Assembly: GCA_943788025.1 (NCBI GenBank) | Contig: CALSOR010000016.1 | Span: 124,001-188,000, forward strand | Origin: JABAAE01 sp905480545 | GTDB taxonomy: Bacteria; Planctomycetota; Planctomycetia; Pirellulales; Pirellulaceae | Reading direction: 5' to 3' | DNA length: 64,000 nucleotides | Shown: positions 19,301 through 28,800 of the stretch, piece by piece | How the letters are laid out: the number at the start of each line of letters is the position of its first letter | How positions within the stretch are numbered: position 1 is the first letter of the stretch | The notes under the pieces: model-generated | Told to the model about the DNA's origin: nothing | What the model saw: the letters and a program-made list of their open reading frames with translations, nothing else | Databases searched by the model: none | Translations under genes and position numbers: made by a program

Positions 19301-19731
19301 ATCACACCAACTTTGATCGCGGCTGAACGAAACGTAATCTGTTGAATATCGGGTTCTTCCGCCAGATCTGGAAAGCTGGGGATTTGATCGATCTCAGATT
19401 TGACTTCGTTCAAGACTTTCTGAACGTCTTTAATGTTGCCCATCAATTCAAGGACAATGAATCCTGAACTCTCCCGGGCGATCGAAGTCATTTTTTTCAC
19501 GCCTTTGATGGCGGTCAACTGCTCCTCGATCTTTTGGCAAATCCCCTCCTCGATTTCTTCCGGGCTCGCGCCGGGATAGGGTACCGAAACCAGCACGATT
19601 TCCAGTTCAAATTCCGGAAAGACCTCTCGACGCATCAACAAGAGAGAAACTAATCCAACGATCAACGAAGCGATCATCAGTGTATTCATGGCGGGTGAGT
19701 TTTTGATCGCCCATTGGACTAATGACTTCAT
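16393..19731 (-). CDS. RND-family efflux transporter permease (AcrB-like)
   Basis: This 1112-residue inner-membrane RND pump uses proton-motive force to export hydrophobic compounds through a tripartite complex. The first helix is near residues 14-34. The two porter-domain halves flank a membrane block with FLMALGIVVDDAIVIGEN, which holds the paired Asp of TM4, and a matching second-half block ending TGVIVNDSIVLVDF. It resembles the HAE1 type. Its ATG (19731) overlaps the stop of the adaptor gene as ATGA, so pump and adaptor are translationally coupled, with a TetR regulator first in the operon. No outer-membrane channel gene is present. Substrates are unknown. Confidence 0.94.
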   Translation of the reverse strand: MKSLVQWAIKNSPAMNTLMIASLIVGLVSLLLMRREVFPEFELEIVLVSVPYPGASPEEIEEGICQKIEEQLTAIKGVKKMTSIARESSGFIVLELMGNIKDVQKVLNEVKSEIDQIPSFPDLAEEPDIQQITFRSAAIKVGVIGPPVDDRDPLLAEKELREVAEQIRTELLQLPPPEPQGLQKLLSAFSASGKRSAISTASISAARDFQIDVEVDENKLREYGLTLQQVAQVIRAEDLELPGGKITTAGQEILIRGKSKSSIGSEIEQIKLIPQAGGDSLKVGDVANVVDGFADNVSIQVIDGLPGLVIDVERTSDEDLLQVAQAVTDYIEQKKEMMPSGYQLKYWADTSIDVQDRMDLLVKNGLQGLLLVFIVLAVFLELKLAFWVALGIPVSILGSGYILIGAGQTLNMLSMFSFLMALGIVVDDAIVIGENIYEHRQRGKKYMQAAIDGTVEVLPSVCASVATTVIAFLPLMFVSGVMGKFIAVMPLAVIAMLIISLLESMFILPCHLAHEKSGFMNFLSFFFLPIRFLYGIFHWINQKASGGMTWFIERVYIPTLRWSLNNKPIIVVGAICMLIFSVGFIASGLTPFVGFPKLDSRSISGAVVFPDGTPKGSTIEATKRMENAFYRVQAEYQQAIEETTGKKGAKLFDTVHRSIGQVSSGGPLGNTGVTSGGHVGSVQVELAPVEQRSVMTGPKKDVKWTSQKIIDDWRKEAESVEIAGVEILKFEAQKMGPGGKAIEFQLHAPKSMKKELEQAVEDCKAKLRTYKGVTDVEDDSRLGKDELQIDIKKAAEGMDVTLDTVARAVRASYYGDEAKRIQRGRHEVKVMVRYPRERRKSMQDFENILINETPVTELANFSFSQGYSEINRVDQKRSITVSADVETGTIAGKIVADFQKEFTKELLKKYPGLVINWEGETQQNDESFASLGKGVAIAILAMFVLLTLQFRTYMQPLIILAILPFGVIGAIVGHYLMELELTLFSFFGLVALTGVIVNDSIVLVDFINSRYRAGMPLHDALIEAGRRRFRPVLLTSMTTIAGLFPILMERSFQAQVLVPMATSLCFGLLVATSLILILVPVFYDIYVGILTALGNKNDQEEIDMQPKERTIN

Positions 19732-21389
19732 TTTGAGGGCTCTCCCATTTCGGTTTTTTCGTTGGCATTGAAGGTGGGCGGATTGTCAAGAGTCGAGCGT
19801 TTTTCGCCATCGGAGCCTTGTGAATCGCCATCGATTGCTGGTGTAGGATTGACACGTAGTTTCATGAGATCTGTGGCCTGTGGAATGGAGCTCAGGATGA
19901 CGCTTTGCCCCGCCTGTAATCCATTGCGATCAGCCTTGATGATCACGATCGCATCATCACCTGAACCACGACGATTCATGACCTGAACGGATTTTTTTCG
20001 GAGTGCCCAATAGCCCTTTTTGTCCGATTCTTCGATGATTTCGTCAGCTTTCGGAGGGGGAAGATACCGCTCCGTAACCCAAACCATGTTTCCTGCCCGT
20101 AAGGCATTCGCAGGAACGGCTAGTAAACCGTCTCGATCTCCAACCACAAGTTCGACGGAAACAAACATTCCTCGAACTAGTGTTCGATTGCCATTTTCCG
20201 ACTTCGTATTTTTTACCAAGATTCGGCAGGGAGCAGTTCGTGTCCGTTCATCGAGTCCGAAGCCGTCGTACCCGCTAAGAACCCCGCTCCACTCAAATTT
20301 TTCGTTATTGCCTTTGTAGAAGATTTTCGCTTCAAGCGGGGGAAGCTTAAAACGACTGTTGTCATCGGAATGATCCGTTTTCGCATTTAAAACCGTTTGA
20401 AGTTGATCGGCGCGCAAGTCGCATTTGACTTCCACCGCGGACGTATCTTCAAAAACCAGCAGCGGCGTTCCTGCCTGAACAAAATCGTCTTTCTGCACGC
20501 TTTCGGTAATGATCACACCATCGGAGGGCGCCTTGATGGTTGCTTTCTTGAAGTCAATTTCAGCCTCTTTCTGCTGTATTTTTTTCAGTGCAACTAGGCT
20601 TTTTTGGGCCGACAAATCTGCCTCAAGCGTGGCGACTCGATTGCTTTGAACTTTTTTAGCATTCTCCGCAGCAATCATCGCTCTTTGACTGGTCGTCCAC
20701 TCGGTCTTCGAGATTGCATTGTTCTGGAACAGAGACTCACGCGTCTTGTATTCGGTCGTTTGAATCGTTAGGTCCCGATCAAGCAATTCGAGAATGGCGC
20801 GAGCGCCTTCAAGCTCGGCATTCGCTTTATTTTGCCGCGCTTCGGCTTCCGTAAGTTCTGCGACCAATCGGTCCTTGGCGAGTTGGTACTTCTCGGAATC
20901 AATGGCAAGCAACTCCGTTCCTTTTCTGACAAATCGTCCCGACTCGCATGCCTCGGTCTTTTCTGTGATTGCTCCGGTCACTTCTGCGGCAATGTTGATT
21001 TCACGAAATGGAACGGCAATCCCGCTGACCGAAATGTTGATGTTTTCTTTGTACGGAACGACCGTGATGCATTCAACCAATGGATCTTGGCGACCATCAG
21101 TGATTTCGCTCGGAGGCGTTTTTAAATTCACCAGCAAAATGACAATCGCAATGGTTCCAAAAAACAAGATGGATGACACAACAACTTGGAAAACGAACCA
21201 ACGGCGGGGAGATTCCTTTGGCAAAGGCTTGTTTGTCTCCTGAGTTCCGTTAACGTTTTTAGTCTGGGGGTTCACTTCGGAGCGTGGAGCTGATTTTGAA
21301 AGTGGCGTGGCGATCGGGGCCTCTAGCGCGTCGGATGGTTCGGTGATTTCGTCGTCATCAATTGTTTGCTTGTTCATTTTTGTATTCAT
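19728..21389 (-). CDS. RND efflux periplasmic adaptor (membrane fusion protein)
   Basis: This 553-residue adaptor links the RND pump to an outer-membrane channel. It has an unusually long Pro/Thr-rich cytoplasmic N-terminus of about 65 residues, one membrane anchor (FQVVVSSILFFGTIAIVILL), then a biotinyl-lipoyl-like strand pair around an alpha-helical coiled coil (about residues 170-270, rich in Ala, Glu and Lys). Beta-barrel segments containing GVIITESVQKDDFVQAGTPL follow. The C-terminal 40 residues are disordered. It starts 14 bases after the TetR gene and overlaps the pump gene by four bases. It is a HlyD/AcrA-type protein. Confidence 0.92.
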   Translation of the reverse strand: MNTKMNKQTIDDDEITEPSDALEAPIATPLSKSAPRSEVNPQTKNVNGTQETNKPLPKESPRRWFVFQVVVSSILFFGTIAIVILLVNLKTPPSEITDGRQDPLVECITVVPYKENINISVSGIAVPFREINIAAEVTGAITEKTEACESGRFVRKGTELLAIDSEKYQLAKDRLVAELTEAEARQNKANAELEGARAILELLDRDLTIQTTEYKTRESLFQNNAISKTEWTTSQRAMIAAENAKKVQSNRVATLEADLSAQKSLVALKKIQQKEAEIDFKKATIKAPSDGVIITESVQKDDFVQAGTPLLVFEDTSAVEVKCDLRADQLQTVLNAKTDHSDDNSRFKLPPLEAKIFYKGNNEKFEWSGVLSGYDGFGLDERTRTAPCRILVKNTKSENGNRTLVRGMFVSVELVVGDRDGLLAVPANALRAGNMVWVTERYLPPPKADEIIEESDKKGYWALRKKSVQVMNRRGSGDDAIVIIKADRNGLQAGQSVILSSIPQATDLMKLRVNPTPAIDGDSQGSDGEKRSTLDNPPTFNANEKTEMGEPSK

Positions 21390-21403
21390 ACCTAGCTAAT
21401 TCG

Positions 21404-22087
21404 TTACGCCCAACGGATTTCGTTAGATTCATTACTTTCAGAATCGCGGTCAATCAGATTCCAAAATTCTTCAGACTTCAACGCAGCGATTGAAAATTGA
21501 TAAATATGTTCGGCGATTTGCTCAATTTGAAAATGGTCTTCTAGCATTTTCTCGGGCAGGAACATCGATTTCATTTTTGAGGTGAAACGCAAATACATGA
21601 CCTGCCCAATGATCGAATATCCAAGTCGGTATGCCTGCTGTTCCTCAAGCGGTCTCGGCGAAAACTCTTGAATAATTTCAAGCAACTGAGAAAACGAGGG
21701 CCGAAAATATTCGTCGATTAACCGCTGACACGCTTCGGTGGGGAAAAGAAGTTCCCTCATAAGCAACTGAAGCTGCCAGCTGGGGGAATTAATTCCACCG
21801 GTTCGTTTGACCATCGTTGAGATAAAAGATCGCAATCGTGTTTCGGGGTCCGAGTCGCCCTCAGGAAGCGGGTTTTCATCGACACGATTTTTTCTCGCAA
21901 ATTTAACCGCCTCAATGTAAAGGCTTTCTTTGTCACCGAAATAGTAATTCACCGCAGCAAGATTGGCACCCGCCACGTCGCATATCTCTCGAACCGTGGT
22001 ATCCGCGAATCCCTTCTCTGCAAACTTCTTGCCAGCAGCGATCAGGATTTTCGTTTTGATATCTCTATTTTCGACTGAATCGTTCAT
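21404..22087 (-). CDS. TetR-family regulator with CerR-like C-terminal domain
   Basis: This 227-residue repressor is first in the efflux operon. The N-terminal helix-turn-helix is visible as ILIAAGKKFAEKGFADTTV and ICDVAGANLAAVNYYFGDKESLY (about residues 13-58). The C-terminal ligand-binding half resembles the CerR (DUF1956) type, with a conserved Leu-rich LLMRELLFPTEACQRLIDEY segment. It likely senses a pump substrate and represses its own operon. The 163-base region to the divergent HD-domain gene holds short AT-rich dyads (for example TTGTACAA near 22198) that may be operators; none is decisive. Confidence 0.9.
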   Translation of the reverse strand: MNDSVENRDIKTKILIAAGKKFAEKGFADTTVREICDVAGANLAAVNYYFGDKESLYIEAVKFARKNRVDENPLPEGDSDPETRLRSFISTMVKRTGGINSPSWQLQLLMRELLFPTEACQRLIDEYFRPSFSQLLEIIQEFSPRPLEEQQAYRLGYSIIGQVMYLRFTSKMKSMFLPEKMLEDHFQIEQIAEHIYQFSIAALKSEEFWNLIDRDSESNESNEIRWA

Positions 22088-22250
22088 CTTTCGCCGATCT
22101 TAACTTAAACAAGCGTATGAAACAACTGTTTTAATCGGGTGTTTTGTCGGGAGGCACGTTGTTTTTTGAACCTTTTTTTGTCTTTTGATGTCTGTTTGTA
22201 CAATGAACACCTGTTTCAAAATTTTTTCGAGCCGAAAAATGCTCTGCTAA

Positions 22251-23354
22251 ATGAATAACTCAAAAACCCGGCGTCAAATCGCATGGGAGGCGGCCCGTCT
22301 TATGTATGAGCGGACCGAATCAGAATACTACCGAGCCAAGCTGAAAGCCGCTCATCGAATCTGCAAAGGTTGGGTGAAACCCGCGGACCTTCCTTCAAAC
22401 GCTGAAGTTCGCGATCAGATCCAAATGTTCGCCCGTTTGCATGAGGGGGATTCTCGAAAAGAAAACTTGCGAACCATGCGACTTGAGTCGCTTTATATGA
22501 TGCAGCTTTTAGCCGCGTACAAGCCGCGCCTTATCGGTTCAGTCTTTACCGGCCATATTCGGGCTGGATCGGATATTGATATCCATGTCTTTACTGATTC
22601 CATCGAAGCAATCACTTTGATTTTGGAAGAGGAGGGATTCGTTTTCGATGTGGAACGAAAGCAGGTTCGGAAGAATGGCGAAGAAACGACTTTCACGCAT
22701 ATTCACATCCAGGCCGAATTTCCTTTTGAGCTAACGCTTTATCCACACAATAAAGCGCACTATGTCTTCAAGAGTTCAATCACCGGAAAAGCAATTGAAC
22801 GGGCGAGTATTAACGAACTGAAACAGTTTCTGGAAAAAGAATATTCAGGTATCGATCTCGAATCGGAGCTTGAGTCACTCAACGACCGCGTGGACCGATT
22901 TCAATACTTCGAGTCCTTGCTCTATCCTCTTGAAAATGTGATGCAAAGTCCGATTTATCATCCCGAGGGAGATGCGCTTTACCACTCATTACAGGTTTTC
23001 GATTTGGCGTGTGATGTTCATCCGTATGATGAAGAGTTTTTGTTGGCTGCATTACTTCATGATGTGGGAAAAGCCATCGATGCGTACGATCATGTGAACG
23101 CCGGTTTGGAGGCGTTGGAGTCGTTTGTGAGTCATCGGACGCATTGGTTGATTGAGCATCATATGGATTGCCACAAGATTCGTGGGGGAACCATCGGTGC
23201 TCGGGCGCATCGTCGTTTGAAAGCGAGTGAAGACTACCAAGAGCTGATTCAGTTGGGCGAGATTGATCGCAAAGGGCGTCGCTGCGGCGTTCCAACGAGT
23301 TCCGTTCCCGACGCAATCGAGTGTATCCGAGCTTTGGCCGGACAGTTCGGATAG
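22251..23354 (+). CDS. Nucleotidyltransferase-HD domain protein
   Basis: This 367-residue protein joins a nucleotidyltransferase fold to an HD phosphohydrolase domain. The transferase motif GSVFTGHIRAGSDIDIHVF spans residues 96-114, with catalytic Asp108 and Asp110. The HD motif is YHSLQVFD (His245) and LLAALLHDVGKAID (His270-Asp271). The layout resembles tRNA nucleotidyltransferase relatives, but the tRNA-binding neck/body is not evident and the N-terminal 95 residues are a helical extension. A nucleotide-modifying or RNA-repair role is plausible; the substrate is unknown. It is divergent from the TetR gene and ends 224 bases before mscL. Confidence 0.82.
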   Translation: MNNSKTRRQIAWEAARLMYERTESEYYRAKLKAAHRICKGWVKPADLPSNAEVRDQIQMFARLHEGDSRKENLRTMRLESLYMMQLLAAYKPRLIGSVFTGHIRAGSDIDIHVFTDSIEAITLILEEEGFVFDVERKQVRKNGEETTFTHIHIQAEFPFELTLYPHNKAHYVFKSSITGKAIERASINELKQFLEKEYSGIDLESELESLNDRVDRFQYFESLLYPLENVMQSPIYHPEGDALYHSLQVFDLACDVHPYDEEFLLAALLHDVGKAIDAYDHVNAGLEALESFVSHRTHWLIEHHMDCHKIRGGTIGARAHRRLKASEDYQELIQLGEIDRKGRRCGVPTSSVPDAIECIRALAGQFG

Positions 23355-23578
23355 TGCCTTGCTTTTGCGTCGAGAGCACGCGCCGTGCTCGTGCAAAATC
23401 ATCCTTCGCATCATTGTCTTCGACGTCGTATTCGATGGACTATTTACTGAAACCGCCGCATTGCAATGAACCGCTCTGTAGCATTCTGTTAAGCTGTCTA
23501 CCCAGCCATTTCGCGATCGCAATTTCATCGCGGTTGCTTTTCCGAATTATTTCTTCTCTTATCTAGGAACTACATCCA

Positions 23579-24049
23579 ATGGGGCTTATCAAAGAATTCA
23601 AAGAGTTTGCCATGAAGGGCAACGTCATGGACATGGCCGTCGGTATCATCATCGGCGCGGCATTTGGGAAGATTGTTACGTCGCTGGTGGGGGACGTCAT
23701 TATGCCCCTCATTGGAGCAGTCACGGGCGGTGGAAGTCTTGGCGACAAACTCTTGTATCTGGGCAGCTTGAGAGAAGATGAGCAATTGCCGATCACGCTC
23801 GAGCGAGCGAAAGAGCTGGGTGGTGCCTATATCAATTGGGGACCATTTGTTCAAACAACCATCGATTTCATCATTATTGCGTTCGCAATCTTCATGATGA
23901 TCAAACTGATCAACCGGGCTCGAGCTTTGGTCGAGGGCGAGGTAGGAGAACTCGCTCCAACCAAAAAGAAATGCGAATTTTGCCAAACCGAAATCTCAAT
24001 CAAGGCGACCCGCTGCCCGAATTGCACATCAGAACTATCGGCAAATTAA
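23579..24049 (+). CDS. mscL: Large-conductance mechanosensitive channel MscL with C-terminal zinc ribbon
   Basis: MscL opens under membrane tension to protect against osmotic downshock. The N-terminal helix (KEFKEFAMKGNVMDMAVGIIIG), the pore-lining TM1 and TM2 (FIIIAFAIFMMIKLI) match the family, and ATG 23579 has an AGGAAC site. Unlike most MscL proteins, the usual helical tail is followed by a zinc ribbon with CEFC at 132-135 and CPNC at 146-149, giving 156 residues instead of about 135-140. The ribbon would lie in the cytoplasm as a pentameric cap. Its role is unknown; metal binding or protein contact are both possible. Confidence 0.93.
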   Translation: MGLIKEFKEFAMKGNVMDMAVGIIIGAAFGKIVTSLVGDVIMPLIGAVTGGGSLGDKLLYLGSLREDEQLPITLERAKELGGAYINWGPFVQTTIDFIIIAFAIFMMIKLINRARALVEGEVGELAPTKKKCEFCQTEISIKATRCPNCTSELSAN

Positions 24050-24126
24050 ATTTCGACCCACGGCACGAAATGACGTGTCGACCAGCAGTTGCTAAGTGAT
24101 ACGTTTTTTTTGTTGGTGTTGATGGC

Positions 24127-25617
24127 CTATGCCAAGATGTCTTTCACCACTTTGCCGTGAACGTCTGTCAGTCGGAAGTCCCGGCCTTGATGCTTGAAGG
24201 TCAACCGCTCATGGTCGATCCCCAGGCAATGCAAGAAGGTTGCGTTGAGGTCGTGGATGTGCACAGGATTTTCGGTCACGTTGTAGCTGAAATCGTCGGT
24301 CTCTCCGTACACCGTGCCCGGTTTCATTCCACCGCCAGCCATCCACTTGGTGTAGCAACGCGGATGATGATCTCGACCGTAGTTCGTTTTCGTTAATCCG
24401 CCTTGGCAATAAATCGTTCGACCAAATTCACCACCCCAAATCACAAGCGTGTCGTCCAGCATTCCTCGCTGTTTCAAGTCCTGTACCAACGCCGCACATG
24501 GTTGGTCGATGATTCCACATTGTCGGCGAATATCGTTCGGCAAATTGCCATGTTGATCCCATTGCCGAATGAAAATTTGGGTGAAACGGACGCCACGTTC
24601 AGCCATCCTTCTTGCGAGTAAACAATTGGCGGCAAATGTTCCGGGCTTCTTCACGTCGGGACCGTACATTTCTAATGTTTTGTCCGATTCGTCTGATATG
24701 TCGGTCAATTCCGGAACCGAGGTTTGCATGCGATAAGCCATTTCATATTGGGCGATTCGTGATTGGATTTCCGGGTCCCCAACTTCTTCATAGCGTTCGG
24801 CGTTTAGCTTTGCCAATTGATCTAGCATCTTGCGCCGCATCGACGTTGACATGCCGTTGGGATTCGAGAGGTATAAAACCGGATCCCCATTGGATCGAAG
24901 GCTTACACCTTGATGTCGTGTCGACAGAAACCCAGATCCCCAAAGCCGAGAGTAAAGGGCTTGGCCACCGAAACCGCCATTGACGGTTGAATGCAACACC
25001 ATAAACGCCGGCAGGTTTTCGTTCATGCTTCCCAGTCCATAGCTGAGCCATGCACCGGTACTGGGGCGTCCGGGAATTTGGCTGCCGGTTTGAATGTACG
25101 TAATCGCCGGGTCGTGGTTGATGGCCTCCGTATTAACTGTTTTGACGACCGCTAGATCGTCGACCATGCTCGCCGTGTGTGGTAAAAGTTCGCTGGCCCA
25201 AGTTCCCACTTTCCCGTGCTGTTTAAACTTGAAAATGGAGGGGGCGATAGGGAATCGTTTTTGACCGGATGTCATCGTGGTGATTCGTTGCCCGTTTCGA
25301 ATCGAATCGGGAAGGTCCTTATCGTACCAATCTGCCATTTTCGGTTTGTAGTCCCACATGTCCAATTGTGACGGTGCGCCGGACATGAAAAGGTAGATCA
25401 CGCGTTTGGCTTTGGGGGCAAAATGCGGAAGCTCTGGAAGTCCACCCATTGCTGGATTAGGAGCATTCGGCGAAACGGAATTCGACGCGTTTCCTTCGCC
25501 GGCAAACAAACCAGGATTGAGCAGTGACGCCAGTGCTGCCGAGCCGATTCCGCCAGCGGCTTTTCCGAAAAAATGGCGTCGGGTTTCGAATAGTCTGGTA
25601 TTTTCAAATTCGTTCAT
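24127..25617 (-). CDS. DUF1501 domain protein
   Basis: This 496-residue protein belongs to the DUF1501 family, a sulfatase/alkaline-phosphatase-like fold that is massively duplicated in planctomycetes. The leader carries a twin-arginine-like motif (TRRHFFGKAAGG). Family blocks are visible: PKAKRVIYLFMSGAPSQLDM, then RQWDQHGNL, LVIWGGEFGR and GRDHHPRCYTKWMAGGG. A role in sulfated-glycan or heme-protein-linked catabolism is often assumed, but none is proven. The neighbouring upstream gene on the same strand encodes the PSCyt1/DUF1549/DUF1553 partner with which this family almost always pairs; 220 bases separate them. Confidence 0.92.
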   Translation of the reverse strand: MNEFENTRLFETRRHFFGKAAGGIGSAALASLLNPGLFAGEGNASNSVSPNAPNPAMGGLPELPHFAPKAKRVIYLFMSGAPSQLDMWDYKPKMADWYDKDLPDSIRNGQRITTMTSGQKRFPIAPSIFKFKQHGKVGTWASELLPHTASMVDDLAVVKTVNTEAINHDPAITYIQTGSQIPGRPSTGAWLSYGLGSMNENLPAFMVLHSTVNGGFGGQALYSRLWGSGFLSTRHQGVSLRSNGDPVLYLSNPNGMSTSMRRKMLDQLAKLNAERYEEVGDPEIQSRIAQYEMAYRMQTSVPELTDISDESDKTLEMYGPDVKKPGTFAANCLLARRMAERGVRFTQIFIRQWDQHGNLPNDIRRQCGIIDQPCAALVQDLKQRGMLDDTLVIWGGEFGRTIYCQGGLTKTNYGRDHHPRCYTKWMAGGGMKPGTVYGETDDFSYNVTENPVHIHDLNATFLHCLGIDHERLTFKHQGRDFRLTDVHGKVVKDILA

Positions 25618-25837
25618 CGTTTTTCCAGTGCATCGAGATGCAAAATACTGATTAATGATTCGACTAATAAAAGCACGATACGCCGACGAATTTCATTGCG
25701 GCACTAACCCTACACACAAGCGAAGCAAGGGATCGGTCGGGTCTTTTGCTTGCAATTTGGGTCAGGAGACCAACTGGTGGCTTCCAAAAACAATCGTGAT
25801 CTTTCGGTTTATGTTTGGGGGGCGTAACGGGTGGCGT

Positions 25838-28800
25838 TTAACCTTTGGTGACCGTTTCACTCAAATTCAAGATCAAATGCGCGATCATGGTCCAGGCTGC
25901 GACTTCAATTAGATCGAGTTTTTCATTTCGTCTTGAATCACCTGCGGACAATAGTTTTTCCGCTGCGCTCGATTCTTTCTTGAAGTCTGAAAGATATTCT
26001 GCGTGCAATCCGTTGAGTGTCGCCAGTTCACTTGCCGTGGGGGATCGCGCAAGGATCGTGCGAAATGCAAAGACAAGTTTTTCTGCTTCATTGACGCCGC
26101 CCTCAAGCATGATTCGCTCAGCAAGCTTTCGCGCCGCCTCGATGTACTGCACATCATTCATCAGCACCAACGCCTGCAGCGGAGTGTTCGTTCTCGCTCG
26201 ACGAACCTGACACGTCTCACGATCAGGGGCATCGAACGTCGACATCGACGGTGGAGGTGAGGTCCGCTTCCAAAATGTATACATGCTGCGGCGATACAGT
26301 TTGTCGCCGGTGTCCTGCTTAAAAACAGATGTGTTGCTTCCACCAAAACCTACAGGTTTCCACAGACCAGCGGGCTGGTATGGCTTCACGCTCTTTCCTC
26401 CGATTGTTTCAACCAGCAATCCGCTAACCCATAAAGCTTGGTCGCGAATGACTTCAGCGTCCAAGCGGAACCTGGGGCCGCGAGCAAGCAGGCGATTCTC
26501 TGGATCAATCGACTTCTTCTTTGGTGCCACTCGAGAGGACTGTTGGTAAGTCGCAGACATCACAATCATCTTGTGAAGTCGCTTGATGTTCCAACCGTTT
26601 TCGATGAAGTCAACCGCTAGCCAATCTAATAATTCTGGATGAACCGGGCGTTCGCCTTGAATCCCAAAGTCTTCGGAGGTTTTAACGATCCCGGTGCCGA
26701 AAAAATGCTGCCAATATCGATTGGTCGTGACCCGCGAAGTCAGCGGATGATCCTTTTTAACCAACCATTTCGCGAGACCTAAACGGTTTTCTTCCATGTT
26801 GTCAAGCGACGGAGAGATCCATTCTGGGATTGATGATGAAACCGGGTCACGCTTCTCGGTGTATTGCCCTCGTTCCAAAACGAAGGCCTGACGTTTGTCT
26901 TTTCGATCTTCCATCACTAACGTTGCAGCAATTGATTTGTCTAACGCCGTCATCTTTGCGACGAACTCAGACTCTTTTTTGGCAAATTCGGCAAGGGCTA
27001 GTTTGGGTGAAGGGTTTACATTTTGGATGTAGTAGCGAAGCAGTTGCTTTGTTTGGTCAGGCGTTCGTTTCGCTTTTTCGATATCAAGAATCTTTTGTAC
27101 TGGAGAGGGTAGGGAGGGTTGTTTTACCTTTTTTCGATATTGCTCCCAAACTGCGATTGACGACGCCTGCTTTTCGTTCAAGCCTTGCCTCGAAACCCGG
27201 CCAGGTTTATCCCAATAAACGGTTCCACCAAATTGGGTGAACGCCCAGCCATTGATCTCTGAACCGGCTGGTAATCCGACTTTCGCGGCCGGAACTTCAA
27301 GCCGAATCCATTTCCCTGTTTCCGGGAGTTCTCCCATTTTCAGATTGGACGCATTATTACGGCCTGAGGCGTGCCCTTTGTCTGCTCCCCAAAACGCGCG
27401 ATGTTCCCAGCTGCCGTTATTGAATTGAAGTTGCACGGTTTCGGGGGGATTCTCCGGATCGAGATAAACATAGGCGAACAGCAAATCGCCTTCACCAAGT
27501 TTTAGTTTCGTTTTCACGGTGGAAAAGAAGTGTTGTGTCAGCCCTGCGGCGGAACGACGCGTCGAATGCTTTCCGCTGAATACTGGATGGTCGGGAGCCG
27601 AAACGAATTGCCATGAATTCGCTCCGTCGTTGCCCTCCGGATTAGCGCCTTCAGGCAAAGCATCGTCAAACCAAACATTTTCTACTTTGACCAATTCGCC
27701 AAGTAATGCTTCAGGGGTTGCGTCAACATATTTTGATTCCTGTTCAGTGAGCAACTTTGCAATCGAAGATTTGATTTCAGCAATCGATTTCTTGTAGGCC
27801 GCTAATTCGATTGATTGTTGCGGAGTCGGTGCCTTGATCGATGGTGGTGGCAACAATACGTTTCCGTCCATCGCCCGCTCGGTCAAGCTGTAAAAGTAAG
27901 AGAACATTGAATAGAACTCTTTTTGCGAAAGCGGATCGAATTTGTGGTCATGACAACTTGCACAGCCAGCTGTCAAACCAAGCCACACCGTCGACGTCGT
28001 TTCGACTCGATCGACTGCATAGCGAACGTAATACTCTTCGTCGATTGAACCGCCTTCACCCGTCGTGACATTGCATCGATTGAATCCGGTGGCGACCCGT
28101 TGTTTGACTGAAGGTTTGGGAAGTAAGTCACCGGCAAGCTGCTCGATCGTAAATTCATCAAACGGTTTATTTTGATTGAACGAATCAATGACCCAATTGC
28201 GATACGGCCAAATTCCGCGTTCGTTATCAAGATGAAGTCCATGTGTGTCAGCATATCGCGCCGCATCAAGCCATGACCGAGCCATATGCTCGCCGTACTT
28301 TTCTGACTGCAATAACCGATCGACGACACGTTCGAAAGCGCCTGGTTGTTTGTCGGCAAGGAACTGATCGACTTCTTTGATTGTCGGTGGCAACCCGATT
28401 AGATCAAGCGTGACACGTCGGATGAGCGTCTCGCGATCAGCAGGTTTTTCTGGTGAAAGTTTTTTCGCGCGAAGTTGTTGGTGAACGAAAGCGTCGATCG
28501 CATTGTTCGAATTCCAGCCGCCAACCGGTTGGGGGACTTCGGATTTGACTGGGGGGACAAACGCCCAATGCTTCGACCATTTAACGCCTGAATCGATCCA
28601 AGCCTTGATTTTTGCTTTATCTTCTTCGGAAACTTTCTTGCCCGAATCCGGGGGAGGCATCAGCAGATCTTCATCATCGCTGGTCATTCGCAAATAAAGC
28701 TCGCTTTCGGAACTCTTTCCGGCCACGATCGCTTTGGAGCCCGAGTCCAATTCTGCAAACGCACCATCTTTTTGATCGAGCCGTAAACCTGCTTCGCGAA

